Shown: positions 40,052 through 48,267 of the stretch, in pieces | Layout of the letters: each line of letters begins with the position of its first letter | Position numbering within the stretch: position 1 is the stretch's first letter | From: Verrucomicrobiales bacterium | GTDB lineage: Bacteria > Verrucomicrobiota > Verrucomicrobiia > Verrucomicrobiales > DEV007 | Assembly: GCA_029213265.1 (NCBI GenBank) | Contig: JARGNG010000010.1 | Span: forward strand, 88,977-152,976 | DNA length: 64,000 nucleotides | Direction of reading: 5' to 3' | Program-made: the position numbers and the translations under genes | The notes under the pieces: generated by a model | Database searches by the model: none | What the model was told of the DNA's origin: nothing | What the model saw: the letters and a program-made list of their open reading frames with translations, nothing else

Positions 40052-40102
40052 TCGGTTTTTCCCCTCCGCTTTTCTGCGGGCTTCCCTACAAACCCCTCGG
40101 TA

Positions 40103-40119
40103 ACGGAATACGATTCCGT
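40103..40119 (+). other. Small hairpin after rpsF
   Basis: ACGGAA and TTCCGT pair around TACGA. No T run follows, and a second hairpin with T residues lies 18 bp on. Confidence 0.5.
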
Positions 40120-40136
40120 GGCCTGAACGTATTACA

Positions 40137-40166
40137 CCTTCCGGATCGAGTGATTCGGAAGGTTTT
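40137..40166 (+). terminator. Probable terminator after rpsF
   Basis: CCTTCCG pairs with CGGAAGG around a 12-base loop, followed by four T residues. It lies ~85 bp after rpsF and upstream of the SNF2 gene. The large loop and short T run make it weaker than the others in the window. Confidence 0.7.
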
Positions 40167-40213
40167 GCTTCTCATTCAGTCTTCAGCCCCCTATCCTCCT
40201 CTTCTCCTTCTAT

Positions 40214-43200
40214 ATGAACGTTGACCGCGCGACCCTCGATTTTCTCAATTCTTTCTCGGACGACGAAAAAAACGAAGGGCAACGCCTCCATGATGAGGGA
40301 GCCGTGACCCAGATCTTCGGGAATCACCTTCTCATACAGGGAAAAATCGAAGACGGCGATTGGTCCTGCCGCACCAAGCTTCAACTTCAGGGAAACGCGT
40401 GGACAGGCGAAGCCGACGAAAAATCTGCCTCCGGCCGCGCCTCGCTTTACGCGACGATGCTCGAGAAAATTGCCCGTAAGGGAGAGCTTCCCGAAGCACC
40501 CAACGAAGTTGGCGAACAGTCACTCACCGAGGTTATCGAAGAAAAGCTCGGGCGGGACCTTACCGGCGAAGAAGATGAATATCTCGGGAAAGTCGAACGC
40601 AGATTTCGCCGCTTCGAGCTGGAACGCGAGATATTTGACTCGGATCTCGTGCGCCTCAATCCCCGTTGGCCCGTCGATTCTTTCGACCCTTTGACCCTCT
40701 GGCCAACGCCTCCGAACGATATTCTGGAGTTCTGGAACTACGTTTCCCACGCCTTTGAAAAGGGAAACTACGAATACCCCGAGTTTCTCAAAGTCGTTAC
40801 CGACCGGGAATGGACCCGCCAGCGCATGGAGGAATGGGAGCGACGTCGCGAGGAAAGCGAATGGCGCTATCAGGTGGAAGTCTTTGAGAAGCGTCCCGCC
40901 GAAGATTTGGTTGAGGTGGTGGAGTTCCGTCTTCGCATCAGCACCCGGGAGGCACGCATTCTGGTGAAAAAGGGAAATTCGGAGCTCTTTGAAAAAGTCA
41001 CCGAGGACACCGAATTCGAATTTCTTGAGGAGCGGTACTCCAACGGCGGTTTGCGAATGGATGCGGCTTCGGAAATTCTCTGGAGCAAGTTTATCAATGC
41101 CGCCAATCACGAAGACTCCACCGATGGCGGACTTTCTCTCGACCGTATCGAAAACTGCCGCTTTCTGAACCGCCTCTTTCACCAGCCGGAGCTGAAAGGC
41201 CGAATCGTCAATCTCGACGAGCAACCTTTTCAATTCAGCGAAGAACCCCTCAGCTGGATTTGTCGCGAAGACTCCATGGGGACAGAAGACTATGAGCTCC
41301 AGCTCATCACCGGAGATGGTACCGACGTGTCACATACCGTTCGTCTCCTCCCGGGAGATGAGTCCCTCTATCTCAGCGATGAGTGGGTCTTTCACGGTCC
41401 TGAGCACTGGGTCAAAAGCGAAACCCTGATTGATCCCCGCGTCGTCATTCCGGATTCAGTGGTGGAAAGTGAAGCCGGGGTTGCATTTCTCTTCCGACTG
41501 GATGCGGACGTTCCGGTGGCTCTGCAGAAGCGCATCAAGGAAGAAGCCCTCACCGTCACCTTTGATCTCAGCATTTCCTCCAGCGCAACTGGCGCCAGCA
41601 GCGAGCACATGCTCATGAAACTGATCGCGGTAAACAGTTCAGGAACCCGGGAAGAGTTTCTCGGACGGGAGGGCTGGGACGTCGTCAAAAAGCCGGAAAG
41701 CAAAGGCGATATTCTGCATCGTTATGACCGCAGTCTTCAGCGGAAAGTTGGCACCTTGATTTCGCCGATGCAGCCGACCTACGACGCAAATCTCGGCTGT
41801 TATCGAGCGCGAATCACCAAAAACTTCCCGGATAAGTATGCCGAGTGGCTGGAGACACTACCCGAAGAAATCAAAATTATCGCAGACTCGGACCTCGCGA
41901 CTCTCGAAGCGGATCCGGTCGAGGCCCAGGTCTCTTTTGAAGTGGTTGACGAGAACATCGACTGGTTTGACCTCAAGGTCGTCGTTAAGGTCGATGGTAT
42001 GGATCTCTCCCAGGAGGAGATCCGTGCTCTGGTTCAGGCACGGGGAGAATTTGTCCGCATGGATCGTGGAGGGTGGCTTCGCTTGAAGATGAATCTCAGC
42101 GAAGAGCAGAAACAAGCGGTTTCCCGCATCGGACTCGACCCTTTCGATCTCACCGGAGAGGTTCACCGCATGCATGCGCTCCAACTTGCGGAACCGCTCG
42201 CCAGGGAAGTTTTCGATGCGGCCGCCTGGAAGAAAATTTCCGATCGGGCCAACAATCTCAAGCTGCAGGTGCGTCCCGATATTCCCCCGGGTCTCAATGT
42301 GAATCTTCGTCCTTACCAGGTCGAGGGCTTTCACTTTCTGGCCTATCTCGCGACCAACAATTTCGGCGGTATTCTTGCAGACGACATGGGTCTCGGAAAA
42401 ACGATTCAGTCTCTCACCTGGCTGCTCTGGCTCCGTGAGCAACATTCGGACAATCCGCCACCGAGTCTCGTTGTCTGCCCGAAGTCTGTTCTTGATGTTT
42501 GGGGCGACGAAGTGAAGAAAGCGGCTCCCGCGATCCGCGTCCAAGTCCTGCGAAACCGTTCCGAATTGGAGGTCGATCGACTCGGCAAAGATGTCGATCT
42601 GCTCGTAATCAACTACAGCCAGCTCCGCACCTGTGCTGATGATTTGAAGCCCATCCAGTGGCTGGGAATGATTCTCGACGAGGGTCAGCAAATCAAAAAC
42701 CCTGATTCGAAGGCTGCGAAATCGGCCCGTGCGCTCAAGGGCGAAAACCGTCTCGTCCTTACCGGAACTCCGATCGAGAATCGGCTTCTCGACGTTTGGA
42801 GCCTCATGGGATTCGCGATGCCCGGCATTCTGGGAGACCGCAAGTATTTCCGCGAGCACTTTGACCGTCGCAAGGACACGCAGTCCCAGAACCGCCTCAC
42901 CGCGCGTCTCCGACCCTTCCTTCTTCGCCGAACCAAAGGGGAAGTCGCCCTCGACCTGCCGCCCAAGATCGAAGAGGACGTTTTCAGCGAAATGGAAGAT
43001 GTCCAGGCTCAGCTCTACCGGGCCGAATTGGAGCGGATTCAGAAAGTGCTTCTCGGAGTCGAAAACGACGAAACTCTTCGCAAGAACAGCTTCGTGATTC
43101 TCCAGGGTCTGATGAGGCTCCGCCAGATCTGCTGTCACCCCGGCCTGCTCGACGCCAAGCATCTCGGAGAGCAAAGTGCAAAAATGAATGCGCTTTTCTA

Positions 43201-43714
43201 CCTTCTTGATCAGTTGCATGAGGAAGGCCACAAAGTGCTCGTCTTCAGTCAGTTTGTTTCCATGCTCGACATTATTCGTGATGAACTCGAAGAGCGGGAC
43301 CGCCCCATCAGCTATCTTACGGGGCAGACCAAGAACCGCCACGAAGTCATTAGTGACTTCCAGGAGAGCAAGGATCCCAAAACCTTCCTTCTCTCGCTCA
43401 AAGCCGGTGGTAGCGGACTCAACCTGACCTCCGCGAGCTACGTCATTCTCTATGATCCATGGTGGAACCCGGCGGTTGAAAACCAGGCAATTGACCGTTG
43501 TCACCGAATCGGACAGGAGAGTAAGGTGAACGCCTATCGACTTCTCATGCGGGACAGCGTCGAAGAGAAGATTCGTATCCTCCAGCAACAGAAGAGCGCT
43601 ATGATGACCAGCGTCCTCGGGGAGGAGGGATTCACTAGAAATCTCGAGATCGACGATCTCAAGTTCCTCTTCGATACAGGATTCGTCGAAGAGTCAGACA
43701 AGAAGAAAAAGTAA
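40214..43714 (+). CDS. SNF2-family helicase-like ATPase
   Basis: 1166-residue protein with the SNF2 ATPase in its C-terminal ~480 residues: motif I LADDMGLGKTIQS, motif II DEGQQIKN, motif III LTGTPIENRL, motif V SLKAGGSGLNLTSASYVILYDPWWNP and motif VI AIDRCHRIGQ. The N-terminal ~690 residues are a large acidic, mostly beta-like region without a recognised domain; it has no zinc-binding SWIM Cys/His pattern. SNF2 enzymes move along double-stranded DNA and remodel protein-DNA complexes; the bacterial role is mostly unknown. A long pyrimidine-rich leader precedes the ATG. Confidence 0.9.
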   Translation: MNVDRATLDFLNSFSDDEKNEGQRLHDEGAVTQIFGNHLLIQGKIEDGDWSCRTKLQLQGNAWTGEADEKSASGRASLYATMLEKIARKGELPEAPNEVGEQSLTEVIEEKLGRDLTGEEDEYLGKVERRFRRFELEREIFDSDLVRLNPRWPVDSFDPLTLWPTPPNDILEFWNYVSHAFEKGNYEYPEFLKVVTDREWTRQRMEEWERRREESEWRYQVEVFEKRPAEDLVEVVEFRLRISTREARILVKKGNSELFEKVTEDTEFEFLEERYSNGGLRMDAASEILWSKFINAANHEDSTDGGLSLDRIENCRFLNRLFHQPELKGRIVNLDEQPFQFSEEPLSWICREDSMGTEDYELQLITGDGTDVSHTVRLLPGDESLYLSDEWVFHGPEHWVKSETLIDPRVVIPDSVVESEAGVAFLFRLDADVPVALQKRIKEEALTVTFDLSISSSATGASSEHMLMKLIAVNSSGTREEFLGREGWDVVKKPESKGDILHRYDRSLQRKVGTLISPMQPTYDANLGCYRARITKNFPDKYAEWLETLPEEIKIIADSDLATLEADPVEAQVSFEVVDENIDWFDLKVVVKVDGMDLSQEEIRALVQARGEFVRMDRGGWLRLKMNLSEEQKQAVSRIGLDPFDLTGEVHRMHALQLAEPLAREVFDAAAWKKISDRANNLKLQVRPDIPPGLNVNLRPYQVEGFHFLAYLATNNFGGILADDMGLGKTIQSLTWLLWLREQHSDNPPPSLVVCPKSVLDVWGDEVKKAAPAIRVQVLRNRSELEVDRLGKDVDLLVINYSQLRTCADDLKPIQWLGMILDEGQQIKNPDSKAAKSARALKGENRLVLTGTPIENRLLDVWSLMGFAMPGILGDRKYFREHFDRRKDTQSQNRLTARLRPFLLRRTKGEVALDLPPKIEEDVFSEMEDVQAQLYRAELERIQKVLLGVENDETLRKNSFVILQGLMRLRQICCHPGLLDAKHLGEQSAKMNALFYLLDQLHEEGHKVLVFSQFVSMLDIIRDELEERDRPISYLTGQTKNRHEVISDFQESKDPKTFLLSLKAGGSGLNLTSASYVILYDPWWNPAVENQAIDRCHRIGQESKVNAYRLLMRDSVEEKIRILQQQKSAMMTSVLGEEGFTRNLEIDDLKFLFDTGFVEESDKKKK

Positions 43715-43735
43715 GTCGCACCGGCTGCCATCAAT

Positions 43736-43755
43736 CGCTGCTCTCGGGAGCAGCG
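43736..43755 (+). terminator. Hairpin between convergent genes
   Basis: CGCTGCTC pairs with GAGCAGCG around TCGG, between the SNF2 gene (+) and the cyclic-nucleotide-binding gene (-). There is no T run on either strand, so it may be a weak terminator or an mRNA-end stabiliser. Confidence 0.4.
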
Positions 43756-43776
43756 TAAGCAGAACCTGACGACATT

Positions 43777-44277
43777 TTACTCCCCTGCCTTCAACTTGCG
43801 CAATTCCATATCGATTTGCGCAAGGTAGTCGGAAGTGGCCTTGAGACGTTTCGTCGTCAATTTGGCGATGAATTCGTAGAGGGCCGCATAAAATGGAGCG
43901 TTATCCTCCTTGGGCATGACGTGCTCGAGAAACTTCTGATCCACCGCGAGGCAGAACGCATCCTTTACCGCAACGACGGAGGCGGAGCGCCGTTCGTCTT
44001 CAAGGGCCGCAAGCTCTCCAAAGATATCCCCGGTCTGGTCCATCGTGACAAGTTGATCGCCCCCTTTAACGACTGCCACCTCTCCGGCGAGGAGGATAAA
44101 AATTCGGGACGCCTCGTCCCCTTCCGCGATGATTACATCACCGGGGTCGCATTCGATGAAAGCGGATGCATGAAGCACCTGATCAAGATGTTCCTTGGAA
44201 AAGGCCTTCACAAAAGGCACTTCCATTAGGGTCTTCGGAACATCGTCCTCGTCGTGGATGTAAGCGTATTCTTGCAC
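43777..44277 (-). CDS. Cyclic nucleotide-binding domain protein
   Basis: 166-residue protein with a single cNMP-binding beta-roll (residues ~18-125): VIIAEGDEASRIFILLAGEVAVVKGGD and the phosphate-cassette-like GDIFGELAALEDERRSASVVA. No DNA-binding helix-turn-helix follows, so it is not a CRP-type regulator; a C-terminal helical stretch (~130-166) ends the protein. It is likely a cytoplasmic sensor with unknown partner. It has its own leader downstream of the ammonium transporter gene. Confidence 0.85.
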   Translation of the reverse strand: MQEYAYIHDEDDVPKTLMEVPFVKAFSKEHLDQVLHASAFIECDPGDVIIAEGDEASRIFILLAGEVAVVKGGDQLVTMDQTGDIFGELAALEDERRSASVVAVKDAFCLAVDQKFLEHVMPKEDNAPFYAALYEFIAKLTTKRLKATSDYLAQIDMELRKLKAGE

Positions 44278-44351
44278 GGTATGGAATATAGGTTTCCGGC
44301 TCTTTTCTGTCGAGCCTCGATTCTTGAAGATTTTTGGTTTTTCGTCAGGAT

Positions 44352-44386
44352 AAAAAAAGAGCGGTGGGGCTCACACCCCACCGCTC
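44352..44386 (-). terminator. Rho-independent terminator after amtB
   Basis: On the minus strand an 11-bp perfect stem (GAGCGGTGGGG with CCCCACCGCTC, loop of six) is followed by seven T residues. It ends the amtB transcript. Confidence 0.95.
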
Positions 44387-44418
44387 CGTGTATAACTAAC
44401 AGACTTTAGAAGTCAGAA

Positions 44419-45822
44419 CTACGTAATGTGGTAAGCAGGAGATCCGTGCTCGGCAACATCGAGACCTTCGTGCTCTTCCTCTTCGCTGACGCGAATTCCG
44501 ATCGTCATCTTCAGTGCGAGGAAGACGAGGAAGGAGAAGGCGAAGGCAGCGACTGCTACAACGAACACCCCGATGAACTGACCCACGATGGTGAATCCGG
44601 AATCGGTGGTATCGAAGATGGCGCAGGCAAGAATACCCCAGACACCGCAGACACCGTGAACGGAAATCGCTCCAACCGGATCGTCGATCCTGATCTTGTC
44701 GAAGAACAGAACGGAGAGAACCACGATGACACCGGCGATGAGACCGATAATGAGAGATCCTGCAGGCGAAACGATGTCCGCATTCGCAGTGATACCCACG
44801 AGACCGGCAAGGAATCCGTTGAGAGTCATGGAAAGATCAGGCTTCTTCAGGATAATCCACGCAGTGGTGATGGCACCGATACAACCGGCAGAGGCAGCCA
44901 GAGCAGTCGTGGTGAAAACGAGACCGAGAGGTCCGGGATCTGCGGAAAGAACGGATCCTCCGTTGAATCCAAACCATCCGAAGAAGAGGAGGAAGACACC
45001 AACTGCAGCGAGAGGCATGTTGTGACCGAGGATCGGCTTGATACCGTCGGCTGTGTATTTCCCTTTACGTGCGCCAAGTAGAATCACACAGGCAAGAGCA
45101 GCAAATCCACCGAATGCGTGGACAACAGCGGATCCGGCAAAGTCTTTGAAACCGGCTTCGCCATTCAGGCCACCCATCCAACCACCACCCCAGTGCCAGG
45201 AACCGACAACCGGATAAGCAAATCCAACCAGAAGGACTGCGAAGATCATGAAGGAAGGAAGCTTAACGCGCTCAGCAACAGCTCCGGAAACGATCGTTGC
45301 AGCCGTGGCAGCAAACATCGCCTGGAAGATAAAGTCACCAAATCCGGTCATGGCAAGACCGAGACCACCGTAACCCCAGCCGTTTCCGCCGTCGGCATTC
45401 AGATCGCCGATCGGACGCCAGCCAAAGGAAAACCATCCGTTGAAGTCGCCCGGATAGTGGGAGTTAAAGCCGACCAGTGCGTAGGTAATCAAACCAATCG
45501 CGATGATGAAGCTGTTTTTGAACAGGATGTTCACCGTGTTCTTGGACTGGGTCAGACCCACCTCAAGAGTGGCAAATCCGAGGTGCATGATGAACACCAA
45601 CGCCGCCGCGATGACCGTCCAGAGCATGGAGACCGTGAAGAAGTCGAAGGCAGGGGCATATTCCTCGCCGGAGCCTTTGACCAATTCCAGGTAGTCATCT
45701 ACCGGACCGGGTTCAGGTTCAGCCGCAGCAGCAGCCTCCTGCCCGAAGGCAGATCCGAAGAGAAGCGGCGACACCAGACAGGCCACCAACAACAGTGTTT
45801 TCAGGTTGAATGTATATCTCAT
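44419..45822 (-). CDS. amtB: Ammonium transporter
   Basis: 467-residue Amt/MEP/Rh channel. After a signal peptide (LLLVACLVSPLLFGSAFG) and an Ala/Glu/Pro-rich acidic stretch it has eleven membrane helices. The conserved pore histidines are in GSAVVHAFGG and GAISVHGVCGVWG, and the family signature DFAGSAVVHAFGGFAALA is present. It imports ammonium across the inner membrane. No glnK/PII gene lies beside it in the window, unlike the usual glnK-amtB pair. A candidate sigma-54 promoter lies 67 bp upstream of the start, consistent with nitrogen-limitation control. Confidence 0.96.
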   Translation of the reverse strand: MRYTFNLKTLLLVACLVSPLLFGSAFGQEAAAAAEPEPGPVDDYLELVKGSGEEYAPAFDFFTVSMLWTVIAAALVFIMHLGFATLEVGLTQSKNTVNILFKNSFIIAIGLITYALVGFNSHYPGDFNGWFSFGWRPIGDLNADGGNGWGYGGLGLAMTGFGDFIFQAMFAATAATIVSGAVAERVKLPSFMIFAVLLVGFAYPVVGSWHWGGGWMGGLNGEAGFKDFAGSAVVHAFGGFAALACVILLGARKGKYTADGIKPILGHNMPLAAVGVFLLFFGWFGFNGGSVLSADPGPLGLVFTTTALAASAGCIGAITTAWIILKKPDLSMTLNGFLAGLVGITANADIVSPAGSLIIGLIAGVIVVLSVLFFDKIRIDDPVGAISVHGVCGVWGILACAIFDTTDSGFTIVGQFIGVFVVAVAAFAFSFLVFLALKMTIGIRVSEEEEHEGLDVAEHGSPAYHIT

Positions 45823-45888
45823 ATTTCTTTTTAGGTTGTTCGCGGCACACCAGGTTGGAGACTCCGCTTACAGGTTGAGTCCCTAAAA

Positions 45889-45904
45889 AGCACCTGCCGT
45901 GCCA
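45889..45904 (-). promoter_or_regulatory. Candidate sigma-54 promoter of amtB
   Basis: On the minus strand TGGCACGGCAGGTGCT matches the -24/-12 consensus TGGCACG-N4-TTGCW at all informative positions except the first T of the -12 box. The conserved GG at -24 and GC at -12 are correctly spaced. It would give a leader of roughly 55 nt before the ATG at 45822. Sigma-54 promoters commonly drive glnK-amtB in other bacteria. Confidence 0.65.
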
Positions 45905-46195
45905 ACTCCCGAAAAATCTGAGTATTTTTTTAACTTTGTCCTCCAGCCCCCGTTTTCACGGGGTTCAACGGAATGCCAAAGAGGGTGCAACGGACGTGGT
46001 AACCCTATTAGATTGAGACAGATGGAAGAATAGGGAGCTAAAACCCCACCCTCTTTCGGTTTCCCGATTCCCGTAACCCAAAGGGAAATCACACCTGCCT
46101 ATCAGGAATGAGAAAGCTCTTCAGTTTCGCGAATAGCGCCGTCCCTGCTTACACGACTCGTGGCGGGAGCTCTGCGACCGGCCGAAGTGCCGGCT
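45905..46195. other. amtB upstream region, no gene found
   Basis: This part of the 373-bp gap between amtB and the TPR gene holds a small CCCCGT/ACGGGG hairpin (45948-45963), a loose AGGGT...ACCCT inverted repeat near 45982-46006 that might be an activator site, and a short match to the interspersed-repeat end (GCGGGAGCTCTG, 46163-46174). I see no credible coding frame. Confidence 0.5.
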
Positions 46196-46537
46196 CTAGG
46201 TGACGTCTTTCACCACTTTCCCGCCCAGGGAAAGAATCCTTGCATTGGCTTTGGCGTCTTCCGCTTCGCCGATTTGGCCATCCTGAACATACATCTGGGA
46301 CAAAGCCGTCCAGGCAAGAAGATCGTTCGGCTCCAAGGTAGTTGCCTTCAATCCCGCACCAATCGCCTCTTTGATCCGATCCGTTTTCATCAGAGCCATG
46401 GCCAGAGCATGCCAACCGTCGAAAAAGTCGGGATCGACTTCCACGCATCGGCGGTATTTCTCCACCGCACTCTCCAGATCGCCAATGGCGAGATCGCCAT
46501 TGGCATCGTCAAACAGATCTTCGAGTTCAGCGCTCAC
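46196..46537 (-). CDS. TPR repeat protein
   Basis: 113-residue protein with about three tetratricopeptide repeats (for example GDLESAVEKYRRCVEVDPDFFDGWHALA and DLLAWTALSQMYVQDGQIGEAEDA). TPRs mediate protein-protein contacts; no signal peptide is present. The start overlaps the stop of the SurA-like gene by ATGA, so the two are translationally coupled and probably act together in outer-membrane or cell-envelope biogenesis. Confidence 0.8.
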   Translation of the reverse strand: MSAELEDLFDDANGDLAIGDLESAVEKYRRCVEVDPDFFDGWHALAMALMKTDRIKEAIGAGLKATTLEPNDLLAWTALSQMYVQDGQIGEAEDAKANARILSLGGKVVKDVT

Positions 46538-48126
46538 GAAGGATCTTCTGTCGGAGCCTCTTCTTCAGAAACCGGAACCGGCTGCCCACCCTGCTGAGGA
46601 CCGCTGCGCAGCAGATCCCGCACCGCACCTGATTCCTGGCGGCGCTGGTTGAACCATGCCGTGAAGAGGGAGCGCTTGATGCTGTCTTCGGTCGAAGCAG
46701 TGATCGAGCGTTTCGTGGCATCCTCATTCTCGTCTTCGTAAATATCGATCTTGTCGACATACACTAGCATATATCCTTTTCCATCCGGAAGAGAAACCAC
46801 CGAGGAAACCTCTTTTTCTGAGACTTCCTGCGCTGCGGAAATGATCAGACTCGCGTCCGTTCGATCAGCAGGAGGTTCCTGCGCGGAAAAGGGAGGAAGC
46901 GCTTCTACTTCGACACCCGCGTCTTTCGCTGCTTCCGCAAAATTCTTTCCGCCTGCAATCGCCTCGACCAGCTTGGCGCGCGCTTCACTTGCCGCATCGC
47001 TGACGATCCGGTTCGACTTTTTCGCTTTGAGTGCAATTTGAATCGCGTTTCGCGCCTCATCGAGGGTAAGCGGCCGGGGCTCGACAAGCTCTGCATAATG
47101 GAAAACAAAGTAGCCGCCGTCTCCGTCCGAAATCGGGATCGTGACATCATCCAACTGCAAGACTTCACTGAAAATCTCTTTCAGAAGCTCCGCATTCCCT
47201 TTGAGATCCTCGGAAGCATCCTCTTCGGCGAAAGGCTCATACTTTCCGGATTTCATTTCGAAATCAGCCTTTTTCCCTTCGTAACGCTTCGCCACTTCCA
47301 CGAAGTTGGAGTCGTCCTCGGCGAGATCGGCATAGGCCCTGTTTACGGCATTGGCAAAGGTGCGGGTCGCATTTGCCTTTGCTTCCGCGGTCGCCTCGTC
47401 AGGGAGCTTGTTGGGAATGAAATGAGCGTAATCAAATGCCCGCTTCGGAAGTGACATGAGTTCCTCCGAGTTCTCTTCGAAATACTCTTTCACTTCCTCC
47501 TCCGTGATCTTAAGAGCCTCGGTGTATTTGGATCTGTCAAAATTCACCAGAGAGGCGTGGTAACGCTGATTCCGCTTGGTATAGAGCCTTTCTGTTTCAC
47601 TCGGGACAGCCGCGACGCCTGATCCAATCAGCTCTCGCAGTTGCTGGAAGGAAAGGTAGTCTTTAACCAATTGAGCCAAATCACCATCCGTAAAACCGTT
47701 TGGCCCGAGAATATTGTTTTTCACGATATCGGCATTGACCCATGGCTGCTGGAAAACAGGAAGGGTGGGAATCGCCGCCTTAATTTCCGCTGCCGTCGGT
47801 TCGATCCCCATTCGTTCCGCCTCTTTTCGCAAGATCACGAGGCTCATGATGAAATTCGTTCGATCATCATCGCGCCGATCTTCGCCAAAGAGGACGGTGG
47901 CGAAATCATACATACCCAGTCGCATTGCGACATCGTAGTGATTGGAGAGAATAGCCGCTTCCTTCTGGCGATAGCAACGATCGTAGACCTTTACGACGCA
48001 ATCCTGACCTCCCACCGTGCCCTGCACGAAATCGAAGTCGGAATAGAGGAACGCAAAGGCGATCACGATGAGAATGGTGACAACGATGAGCGTGCCTTTT
48101 TGGATGTGACGAATCTGAGTCAGCAT
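46534..48126 (-). CDS. SurA/PpiD-like periplasmic chaperone
   Basis: 530-residue protein with an N-terminal membrane anchor (residues ~12-30) and a SurA N-domain type helical region (~60-190; for example AAIPTLPVFQQPWVNADIVKNNILGPNGFTDGDL). Further on are segments resembling the peptidyl-prolyl isomerase/PpiD C-half (DDVTIPISDGDGGYFVFHYAELVEPRPLTLDEARNAI). PpiD-like proteins assist folding of secreted proteins at the inner membrane in the periplasm. The tail is acidic. It precedes the coupled TPR gene. Confidence 0.8.
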   Translation of the reverse strand: MLTQIRHIQKGTLIVVTILIVIAFAFLYSDFDFVQGTVGGQDCVVKVYDRCYRQKEAAILSNHYDVAMRLGMYDFATVLFGEDRRDDDRTNFIMSLVILRKEAERMGIEPTAAEIKAAIPTLPVFQQPWVNADIVKNNILGPNGFTDGDLAQLVKDYLSFQQLRELIGSGVAAVPSETERLYTKRNQRYHASLVNFDRSKYTEALKITEEEVKEYFEENSEELMSLPKRAFDYAHFIPNKLPDEATAEAKANATRTFANAVNRAYADLAEDDSNFVEVAKRYEGKKADFEMKSGKYEPFAEEDASEDLKGNAELLKEIFSEVLQLDDVTIPISDGDGGYFVFHYAELVEPRPLTLDEARNAIQIALKAKKSNRIVSDAASEARAKLVEAIAGGKNFAEAAKDAGVEVEALPPFSAQEPPADRTDASLIISAAQEVSEKEVSSVVSLPDGKGYMLVYVDKIDIYEDENEDATKRSITASTEDSIKRSLFTAWFNQRRQESGAVRDLLRSGPQQGGQPVPVSEEEAPTEDPS

Positions 48127-48267
48127 GGGATGGATTCAGGGTTGTTCGCAATGAGGCTCCGGCCTCGCGCGAGGGCTGGGAAGGTAGTGAAAAAGACGCG
48201 AACGGGCAAACGGTTTTTAGAACGTGATAACTATGGTCTCCAGAGCCACTTCAAAGCCCCGAAACCC

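Noticed and set aside
41858..43588. 576-codon open frame on the minus strand
   Set aside because: It is the antisense shadow of the SNF2 gene; GC-rich codon use keeps the opposite frame open. The plus-strand frame has all helicase motifs.
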